Below are positions 8,616 through 14,496 of a DNA stretch of 64,000 nt, one piece after another (the first letter of the stretch is position 1; every line of letters begins with the position of its first letter). Both the position numbers and the translations under genes were made by a program. Source of the stretch: Maritimibacter sp. HL-12 (GTDB lineage: Bacteria; Pseudomonadota; Alphaproteobacteria; Rhodobacterales; Rhodobacteraceae); NCBI RefSeq assembly GCF_900177545.1, contig NZ_FXBQ01000001.1:3132163-3196162 (forward strand). The letters run 5' to 3'. Under the pieces are notes generated by a model. The model had not been told where the DNA came from and did not search any database. It worked only from the letters and a program-made list of their open reading frames with translations.

Positions 8616-10370
8616 TTAAACCAGCACCGCGCCGTCGCCCTTGATGGCGTCGGTTGCGGTGGCATCGCCCAGCAGCATCTTGTTGTGCGGTTCGCCCGAC
8701 GGGATCATCGGGAAGCAGTTTTCGTGTTTTTCCACGAGCACCTCGAGCAGGAACGGCCCGTCATACTCGATCATCTCGCGGATCGCGTCGTCAAGGTCGG
8801 CCGGGTCCTTGACCGTGCGCCCCTTGCAGCCGAACGCTTCGGCCATCTTCGGGAAGTCGGGCAGGCTTTCGGTCCAGCTTTGCGAATAGCGTTCGCCGTG
8901 CAGGAGCTGTTGCCACTGGCGCACCATGCCGAGCCGCTCGTTGTTGAGGATGAACTGCTTGACCGGCAGGCGGAACTGCACAGCCGTCGAGATTTCCTGG
9001 ATGTTCATCATGATCGAGGCGTCGCCCGCGACGTTGATCACCAGCGCGTCGGGATGAGCGATCTGCACGCCGTTGGAGGCGGGCAGCCCGTAGCCCATGG
9101 TGCCGAGGCCGCCGGAGGTCATCCAGCGGTTGGGATCTTCGAAGCCGAGGTATTGCGCCGCCCACATCTGGTGCTGGCCGACCTCGGTGGTGATGTAGCG
9201 ATCCATGCCCTTGGTCAGCTCTTCGAGACGTTGCAGGGCGTATTGCGGTTTGATGATCTTTTCGGAGTTGTTGTAAGACAGACAATCGATCGCGCGCCAT
9301 TGCTCGATCTGGGCCCACCACGCCTTGAGGCCTTCCTTGTTTGTCTTGCGGCCGCGCGATTTCCAGATCCGCAGCAGGTCTTCGAGCACGAAGCCGACAT
9401 CGCCGAGGATCGCCAGGTCGACATGGATGACCTTGTTGATCGATGAGGCGTCGATGTCGATATGCGCCTTCTTCGAGCCGGGCGAGAAACTGTCGATCCG
9501 GCCGGTGATCCGGTCATCGAAACGGGCTCCGATGTTGATCATCAGATCGCAGTCGTGCATCGCCATGTTGGCCTCATAGAGCCCGTGCATGCCGAGCATC
9601 CCCAGCCACTTGTCGCCCGAGGCCGGGTAGGCCCCGAGCCCCATCAGCGTCGAGGTGATCGGAAAGCCGGTGGCGTCGACCAGTTCGCGCAGAAGCTGGC
9701 TTGCGCCGGGGCCGGAGTTGATCACGCCGCCGCCGGTGTAGAAGATCGGCTGCTCGGCTTCCTCCATCATCTCGACCAGCGCGGTGATCGCGAGAATGTC
9801 GCCCTTCTTCTGGGGCTGGTAATGGCTGGTGCGTGCCTTCTGCGGCGGGATGTAGGTGCCGGTGGCAAACTGCACATCCTTCGGAATATCGACCAGCGTC
9901 GGCCCCGGTCGCCCGGTGGTGGCGACGTGAAAGGCCTGGTGGATCGTGTCGGCCAGCATGTTGGTGTCTTTCACCAGCCAGTTGTGCTTGGTGCAGGGCC
10001 GGGTGATGCCCACGGTGTCGGCCTCCTGGAAACCGTCGGTGCCGATCATGAAGGTGGGCACCTGGCCGGTGAGCACGACGATCGGGATCGAATCCATCAG
10101 CGCATCGGTGAGCCCGGTCACCGCGTTGGTCGCCGCCGGACCGGAGGTGACGAGCACCACGCCGGGTTTGCCGGTGGAGCGGGCATAGCCCTCGGCGGCA
10201 TGAACCGCGCCCTGTTCGTGGCGCACGAGGATGTGGCGAATATCGTTCTGCTGGAAGATCTCGTCATAGATCGGAAGAACTGCGCCCCCGGGGTAGCCGA
10301 ATACCGTGTCCACACCCTGATCCTTCAGGGCCTGAACCACCATCCTCGCTCCGGTCATCTGACGTGTCAT
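8616..10370 (-). CDS. ilvI: Acetolactate synthase large subunit
   Basis: This catalytic thiamine diphosphate enzyme condenses two pyruvates, or pyruvate and 2-oxobutyrate, in Val/Leu/Ile synthesis. The 584-residue product has the N-terminal TPP glutamate region VFGYPGGAVLPIYDE, the central FAD-binding domain, and the C-terminal TPP/Mg motif GDASIMMNIQE...NNERLGMV. The frame is open upstream to 10436, but that stretch covers the attenuator. The ATG at 10370 (MTRQMTGARM) has GGAGAGCAAG just upstream and the usual N-terminus. Its transcription is probably controlled by leader-peptide attenuation. Confidence 0.96.
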   Translation of the reverse strand: MTRQMTGARMVVQALKDQGVDTVFGYPGGAVLPIYDEIFQQNDIRHILVRHEQGAVHAAEGYARSTGKPGVVLVTSGPAATNAVTGLTDALMDSIPIVVLTGQVPTFMIGTDGFQEADTVGITRPCTKHNWLVKDTNMLADTIHQAFHVATTGRPGPTLVDIPKDVQFATGTYIPPQKARTSHYQPQKKGDILAITALVEMMEEAEQPIFYTGGGVINSGPGASQLLRELVDATGFPITSTLMGLGAYPASGDKWLGMLGMHGLYEANMAMHDCDLMINIGARFDDRITGRIDSFSPGSKKAHIDIDASSINKVIHVDLAILGDVGFVLEDLLRIWKSRGRKTNKEGLKAWWAQIEQWRAIDCLSYNNSEKIIKPQYALQRLEELTKGMDRYITTEVGQHQMWAAQYLGFEDPNRWMTSGGLGTMGYGLPASNGVQIAHPDALVINVAGDASIMMNIQEISTAVQFRLPVKQFILNNERLGMVRQWQQLLHGERYSQSWTESLPDFPKMAEAFGCKGRTVKDPADLDDAIREMIEYDGPFLLEVLVEKHENCFPMIPSGEPHNKMLLGDATATDAIKGDGAVLV

Positions 10371-10404
10371 CTTGCTCTCCGTGTCACGCGTCGTCGTTGT
10401 CGAT

Positions 10405-10432
10405 AAAAAAAGCCCCCGAGGATTTCGGGGGC
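10405..10432 (-). terminator. ilv attenuator terminator
   Basis: On the minus strand GCCCCCGA pairs with TCGGGGGC across a five-base loop and is followed by TTTTTTT. It lies between the leader peptide stop (10457) and the ilvI start (10370), exactly where an attenuator terminator belongs. Another arm pair, GCGCATGGG (10472-10464) in the leader reading frame and CCCATGCGC (10439-10431), overlaps the base of this stem by two nucleotides. It could form the competing structure. Confidence 0.9.
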
Positions 10433-10456
10433 GCATGGGTCTCTAAGAGGGTGACG

Positions 10457-10507
10457 TCACCGTCCCATGCGCCGCTCGTCCACTACTACGATGAGAATGC
10501 AGGTCAT
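10457..10507 (-). CDS. ilv operon leader peptide
   Basis: A 16-codon reading frame encodes MTCILIVVVDERRMGR. It has six consecutive branched-chain codons (Ile-Leu-Ile-Val-Val-Val), the classical regulatory run for translation-coupled attenuation of a branched-chain amino acid operon. The minus-strand sequence AAAAGGAGAG provides a Shine-Dalgarno before the ATG at 10507. It is followed by paired hairpin arms and a Rho-independent terminator before ilvI. Ribosome stalling at these codons when charged Ile/Leu/Val tRNAs are scarce should favour readthrough. Confidence 0.9.
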   Translation of the reverse strand: MTCILIVVVDERRMGR

Positions 10508-10534
10508 TCCCGGGCTCTCCTTTTGTCGCGCGTC

Positions 10535-10563
10535 ACCCTAGGAGCGGGCGAAAGGGGCGTCAA
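10535..10563 (-). promoter_or_regulatory. Probable sigma-70 promoter of ilvIH
   Basis: On the minus strand TTGACG (10563-10558) and TAGGGT (10540-10535) are separated by exactly 17 bp. Transcription would start about 20 bases before the leader peptide ATG at 10507. The location fits the attenuator architecture. Confidence 0.7.
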
Positions 10564-10662
10564 CGGTAAAAGGCGTGAATAAAGTGTCGCAGGGCGATTT
10601 TCTACGGCAAGATTATTCTGCCTGGCGGCGGTCTCGGGGAAGGATCACAGTCTCGTGCGCGC

Positions 10663-11502
10663 TCAGCGCCGCGGCACCGCGGCAGCGCCGGGCAGGGTGA
10701 TCTGCGCCACCTGCTCTGCAATCGGATCGGTCGACAACGGGTGCGGATCGGCGCTGAAGGCATTCGGGTCGGCCAGTTCTGTCCAATGCCCGCCGGAATA
10801 GACTTCGAGCGGCGAGAACCGCGCCTTGTAGGCCATCTTCGGGCTGCCGGGCACCCAGTAGCCGAGGTAGACGTATGGCAGCCCGGCCTCGGCGGCGAGG
10901 CGGATATGGTCGAGAATGACATAGGTGCCGAGACTGTCGCCACGCCGGGCCGGATCGAAGAAGGAATAGACCATCGAGAGCCCGTCATCGAGCACGTCGG
11001 TGAGGCAGACGGCAGACAGCTCGCGCCCGTGCTGATGATCTTCCGACACGTTGGAATACTCGATCACCCGGCTTCGGATCGGGGTTTCCTCGACCATCGC
11101 GGCAAACTCGAACACGTCCATGTCGGCCATGCCGCCATCGGCGTGGCGATCGTCGAGGTAGGCGCGGAACAACTCGTATTGCTCCTCGGTGGCCCAGGGC
11201 GCGCGAGTGCGACGCATCAGGTGCGCGTTGCGCTTCTCGGTCCGGCGCTGGCTTTTCGTCGGCTCGAAATCGGCCACCCGGATGCGCGCCGAGAGACAGG
11301 CGGAACACTCGGCGCAGGAGGGCCGGTAGAGCACGTTTTGCGACCGGCGAAAGCCCTGCTTCGACAGCGTGTCGTTCAGCTCGTGCGCCTGCTCGCCCTG
11401 CAAGGCGGTGAACAGCTTGCGCTCCATCCGGCCCGCGAGATAGGGGCAGGGCTGCGGCGCGGTCACGTAAAACTGCGGGGCGAGCGGCAAGGTGTGGCGC
11501 AT
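10663..11502 (-). CDS. bpt: Aspartate/glutamate leucyltransferase (arginyltransferase family)
   Basis: Bpt-type enzymes transfer leucine from Leu-tRNA to proteins with N-terminal Asp or Glu, feeding the ClpS/ClpAP N-degron pathway. The 279-residue product has the ATE N-terminal cysteine-rich site (CSACLSARI, preceded by RPSCAEC) and the C-terminal GNAT-like region with [22 protein letters not shown]. The start [14 protein letters not shown] at 11502 matches the family N-terminus; the open frame extends further upstream. Leucyl rather than arginyl specificity is inferred from bacterial family membership. Confidence 0.92.
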   Translation of the reverse strand: MRHTLPLAPQFYVTAPQPCPYLAGRMERKLFTALQGEQAHELNDTLSKQGFRRSQNVLYRPSCAECSACLSARIRVADFEPTKSQRRTEKRNAHLMRRTRAPWATEEQYELFRAYLDDRHADGGMADMDVFEFAAMVEETPIRSRVIEYSNVSEDHQHGRELSAVCLTDVLDDGLSMVYSFFDPARRGDSLGTYVILDHIRLAAEAGLPYVYLGYWVPGSPKMAYKARFSPLEVYSGGHWTELADPNAFSADPHPLSTDPIAEQVAQITLPGAAAVPRR

Positions 11503-11662
11503 GGGGCGGCGTTCGGCTCTTGTTGGGCTCAGGTGGTGATCACATACTCGAGTGGCCGCAGCACGCGAGCGCCCGGCCACCCAAGCCTAGCACCCGTTTT
11601 CGTTTGCGCCAAGTGTTTGAGGGGCGCGAGGGTAAACCTGCGCGCCGCGCCGCTCAGGATGC

Positions 11663-12121
11663 TCAGGCGCGCGCCGTCATGTTGAGCGCGGCGGTGCCGA
11701 GGGCGTGGTCGGTGAGGCCTTGCGCGCGGGCCGAGGTGAGCATCAACACGATCGAGATGATCTGCGGCACCACCATCGACACCGACACCTGGTAGGCGAT
11801 CGTGTGCAGCGCGGCGGTGGCGAGATCGAAGCGCTGGCCGTTGTGGGTGCGCATCTCGATCGCAACCAGCCGCATTCCCAGCGTGGCCGAGCGGTTGGCA
11901 AGGCTCACCGTGCGATAGACGAAGGCAACGACCAGGATCAGGAACCCGAAGAAGAAAAAGCCGAGACCCACGGTGAGGATCGCGATCAGGAAGGCGGTGA
12001 GAAAGATCAGCAGGGCATCGACGACCCAGGCGATCAGCCGCTTCACCGGCACATCGGCGTAGAACTCGGACTGGGTGTCGGGGTCGGGCAGGCCCCAAAG
12101 GGCGGTATCGGTCTGGGTCAT
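11663..12121 (-). CDS. RDD family membrane protein
   Basis: The 152-residue product carries an RDD domain. The eponymous residues appear as VKRLIAWVVDALLIF (Arg..Asp) near residue 27, followed by hydrophobic segments at about 35-55, 58-78 and 115-140. It is an inner-membrane protein of unknown biochemical role; some RDD proteins are proposed transporters. It follows the two DUF2852 genes on the same strand, with a GC-rich hairpin (12146-12166) in the short gap. bpt follows after 160 bp. Confidence 0.88.
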   Translation of the reverse strand: MTQTDTALWGLPDPDTQSEFYADVPVKRLIAWVVDALLIFLTAFLIAILTVGLGFFFFGFLILVVAFVYRTVSLANRSATLGMRLVAIEMRTHNGQRFDLATAALHTIAYQVSVSMVVPQIISIVLMLTSARAQGLTDHALGTAALNMTARA

Positions 12122-12145
12122 GGCAATTGTCCGGGACAGGGAAAG

Positions 12146-12166
12146 GCGGCCCCGGTGTGGGGCCGC
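12146..12166 (-). other. Intercistronic hairpin between DUF2852 and RDD genes
   Basis: GCGGCCCC pairs with GGGGCCGC across a five-base loop, with no T-run on either side. It is more likely an mRNA processing or stability structure than a terminator. Confidence 0.5.
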
Positions 12167-12175
12167 GAGGTGGGG

Positions 12176-12676
12176 TCAGGCCTTGGCTCCGTGGTCATCC
12201 GCGCCGGTTGCGTCCGGCGCGGCGTCAGGTTCGGTGTGGGCCTTGCGGGCGGTGAGGGCGCGCTCGTCCATGAACGCGTCGAACTCGCGCTGGTCTCGGG
12301 CGGTGCGCAACCGGGTCAGGAAAGCCTCGAAGCCCTGCTGTTCGGTCTCGAGCCGCCGCAGCGTGTCGGCGCGGTAGGCATCGAAGCTGGCATTGCCGCT
12401 CGAACGGTCGCGGGCTTCGGGGCCGAGGGCGCGCACCTGCGCGACGATCTCGTCGGCGTTGATCTGGGTGAAGTTCTGCGGCACGAACCCGCCGCGCCAG
12501 CCAAGGAGGGCGGCAAGCGCGACCCCGGCGGGCCAGAAGTGCACGAACGCCAGCGCAACCGCGGTAATCGCGAAGGCACCGTAGATCAGCGTCGACAATA
12601 TCTGGACCGCGACCGGCATCCGCTCGGGGGCGGCGGCGCGGGGCGTGATGGCAGCAGGGGTCGCCGTGGCGTGCAT
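12176..12676 (-). CDS. DUF2852 membrane protein, copy 2
   Basis: The 166-residue product has one or two hydrophobic segments (about residues 20-63, including VALAFVHFWPAGVALAALLGW). These are followed by a charged region with the family motif FDAYRADTLRRLETEQQGFEAFLTRLR...EFDAFMDER, probably helical or coiled coil. It is a paralogue of the neighbouring gene at 12732. The shared block (FDAY.ADTL.RL..EQ..FE.FL.RLR.A.DQ.EFD.FM.ER) shows a tandem duplication that has since diverged. Its function is unknown. Confidence 0.85.
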   Translation of the reverse strand: MHATATPAAITPRAAAPERMPVAVQILSTLIYGAFAITAVALAFVHFWPAGVALAALLGWRGGFVPQNFTQINADEIVAQVRALGPEARDRSSGNASFDAYRADTLRRLETEQQGFEAFLTRLRTARDQREFDAFMDERALTARKAHTEPDAAPDATGADDHGAKA

Positions 12677-12693
12677 CTCTCAAGTCTCCTCTG

Positions 12694-12724
12694 AAAAAGC
12701 CGGGCTCCCTCGCGGGAACCCGGC
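12694..12724 (-). terminator. Intrinsic terminator between the DUF2852 genes
   Basis: On the minus strand GCCGGGTTCCC and GGGAGCCCGGC (one G-U pair) enclose a GCGA tetraloop and are followed by TTTTT. It should end part of the transcription from copy 1, so copy 2 and the RDD gene would be expressed by readthrough or their own promoter. Confidence 0.8.
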
Positions 12725-12731
12725 GGTTGGC

Positions 12732-13208
12732 TCAGGCCTGTTGCGCGTCGTCGTCACGATCTTGCGAGGTGTCGGCCTCGGTGCGGGACCGGCGGGCCAT
12801 GTCGGCGCGCTCGTTCATGAACTCGTCGAACTCGCTCTGGTCCTTCGCCGCGCGCAGACGTTCGAGGAAGGATTCGAACTGTTCCTGCTCGTCCATCAAC
12901 CGCTTCAGCGTGTCGGCCTTGTAGGCGTCGAAGGCGGTGTTGCCCGAGGGGCGGAAGCCGTGACGGCGATTGGTCCATTCGGCCTCGTGGGCGGTGCGGG
13001 TGTGGCTGCAACCTTTGTTGAACATGCGTTTGCTCCAGATCATGTAGGCGAGAAGGGCGAGGCCGATCGGCCAGAAGAAGATGAACCCGAGCACCATGAC
13101 GGCGATCCAGGCACCTTTGCCACGGTCGTCGAGCCACGCCTCGGCGCGGCGAAACCAGCCTTCTCCCCCTGAGGGGTTGCGGGCTTCGATGTTGAGGGTG
13201 GCAGTCAT
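12732..13208 (-). CDS. DUF2852 membrane protein, copy 1
   Basis: The 158-residue product has a hydrophobic segment at about residues 33-58 (WIAVMVLGFIFFWPIGLALLAY). A long charged C-terminal region follows, with FDAYKADTLKRLMDEQEQFESFLERLR and EFDEFMNERADMARR. The start at 13208 has AAAGGAG about eight bases upstream. This is the first gene of a minus-strand cluster (DUF2852, DUF2852, RDD) and sits directly behind two copies of the operator ATGTGAAA-N4-TTCACAT. Its function is unknown. The strong dyads indicate tight regulation by a dedicated repressor. Confidence 0.85.
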   Translation of the reverse strand: MTATLNIEARNPSGGEGWFRRAEAWLDDRGKGAWIAVMVLGFIFFWPIGLALLAYMIWSKRMFNKGCSHTRTAHEAEWTNRRHGFRPSGNTAFDAYKADTLKRLMDEQEQFESFLERLRAAKDQSEFDEFMNERADMARRSRTEADTSQDRDDDAQQA

Positions 13209-13236
13209 CTATTTGCTCCTTTCGTGAACGATCTTG

Positions 13237-13255
13237 ATGTGAATGCCTTTCACAT
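13237..13255. promoter_or_regulatory. Operator copy A of twin dyads
   Basis: ATGTGAATGCCTTTCACAT is a perfect 7-bp inverted repeat with a 5-bp spacer. It lies about 29 bp upstream of the DUF2852 copy 1 start, in the predicted 5' untranslated region. It has the same arms as the dyad at 13295. Confidence 0.75.
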
Positions 13256-13294
13256 CGAATAGATTGTCATCGTTGCCGCTGGTTTCAAGAAAAA

Positions 13295-13313
13295 ATGTGA
13301 ACATGTTTCACAT
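13295..13313. promoter_or_regulatory. Operator copy B of twin dyads
   Basis: ATGTGAACATGTTTCACAT has arms identical to those of the dyad at 13237, with centres 58 bp apart. On the minus strand a TTGAAA hexamer (13288-13283) lies between the two, so the operators may bracket the core promoter. Core ATGT...ACAT ends recall PadR-family sites. The spacing TGTGA-N7-TCACA does not fit CRP/FNR, which use N6. Confidence 0.75.
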
Positions 13314-13322
13314 TATTTTTGA

Positions 13323-13799
13323 TTACATAGTAAAATCAGCAACTTGAGCGTCAGAAATCCGGACGATTTCGCGCGGATCAGCGGCGAAAACGTGACGCGG
13401 GGTGCCGGCTGCCGACCAGACATTGGCAAAATCCAGCAGCCGGGGATCGAGGAACGCCCGGATCTTGCGCAGGTGACCCACCGGGGCCACGCCGCCGATG
13501 GCAAAGCCGGTTTCGGCGCGGATCAACTGCGCGTCGGCCTTGCCAAGCGGCTCGCCGGCCAGCGCGCTGGCCTTGCCCTGGTCCACCCGGTTGCCGCCGG
13601 CGGTCAGGAACAGAACCACGTGGCCATCGGCCTCGCCGCGAAACACGATGGATTTCACGATCTGGTCGATCGCGCAGCCCGCCGCTGCGGCGGCGTCGGC
13701 AGCGGTGCGGGTGCCCTCGGCCATTTCGAGGATGTCGACCGCCACCCCGGCCTCGCGCAGGGCCTCCTCGACCCGCTTCAAGGATTTCGACTTTGCCAT
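13323..13799 (-). CDS. YbaK/EbsC family aminoacyl-tRNA deacylase
   Basis: The 158-residue product matches the YbaK/prolyl-tRNA editing domain: an N-terminal helix region (SLKRVEEALREAG), IVKSIVFRG, LFLTAGGNRVD, and the C-terminal GFAIGGVAPVGH substrate-loop block. Such proteins hydrolyse mischarged tRNAs in trans. The lysine of VKSIVF and the GGV.P.GH block are conserved, so it is probably active. Which tRNA it edits cannot be read from sequence. It lies nine bases after the GFA gene and is probably cotranscribed with it. Confidence 0.9.
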   Translation of the reverse strand: MAKSKSLKRVEEALREAGVAVDILEMAEGTRTAADAAAAAGCAIDQIVKSIVFRGEADGHVVLFLTAGGNRVDQGKASALAGEPLGKADAQLIRAETGFAIGGVAPVGHLRKIRAFLDPRLLDFANVWSAAGTPRHVFAADPREIVRISDAQVADFTM

Positions 13800-13808
13800 T
13801 TCCGCCCT

Positions 13809-14297
13809 TCACCGATTTGCGATCATGTAAGGCGTGTCATACGTCGTCGGCGCGCACCGGTCACCCGTGTTTGTCGTGGCATGTTCGACAAAGGTGGGAA
13901 AACCCGGTGGAATGATTGTGTCGGGCCGGGCAACACCAAGGAAGATGTGCTGGGTCTTGCCGGGCTCGATCTCGAACCAGTCGGGATCGTCGAAGGTTCC
14001 GGCATAAACACCGACCACATCGGGATATCGTTCAAAGGAAAGGTGCAACTTGGTTCCGCACTCCGGGCAGAAGTGCACCTGCACGATCTTGCCGCTGCCT
14101 TGGGAAACCTGTGAGAAGACTTTCGGGGTGCCCTTGATGATCCGAAACACGGATTTCTTGAAAATCGGCTCGACCATGTAAGCCCCGCCGGTCGCGCGCT
14201 GGCAGAACCGGCAATGACAGACCGTCACCCAGTCCGGGTTTCCGGTCGTCGCAAAGCGGAGCGCGCCGCCCAGGCAGCCGCCCTGTTGATCGGTCAT
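13809..14297 (-). CDS. GFA (CENP-V/GFA) domain protein
   Basis: The 162-residue product has the zinc-binding cysteine pattern of the glutathione-dependent formaldehyde-activating family: C.GGALRF near the N-terminus, CHCRFCQRATGGAY (C-x-C-x2-C), and FCPECGTKLHL. The fold is reliable, but physiological substrates of most members are unknown. It is the first gene of a two-gene minus-strand unit with ybaK. The 199-bp gap to glnE on its upstream side holds no clear element. Confidence 0.88.
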   Translation of the reverse strand: MTDQQGGCLGGALRFATTGNPDWVTVCHCRFCQRATGGAYMVEPIFKKSVFRIIKGTPKVFSQVSQGSGKIVQVHFCPECGTKLHLSFERYPDVVGVYAGTFDDPDWFEIEPGKTQHIFLGVARPDTIIPPGFPTFVEHATTNTGDRCAPTTYDTPYMIANR

Positions 14298-14496
14298 GGC
14301 ATATCCTCCGCAATCCGGTGTCGCGCTGCTGCCACGAGGTTAAGCCAGTTCGGCACATCCTCCAAATCCGGGGCGGCGTTCTTCGTCATGCAGGCGGAAT
14401 TCGTTGCGGTTTTCACAACGGAAAAACGCCCCGCAGCGCCCCCGTCCGTGTCCATGTCTGCTTGACCCTCCGGTGGCCCCGGCGCAATCTCCGGCC

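Noticed and set aside
13237-13313. CRP/FNR sites in the twin dyads
   Set aside because: TGTGA and TCACA are seven bases apart in both copies, whereas CRP/FNR sites need six.
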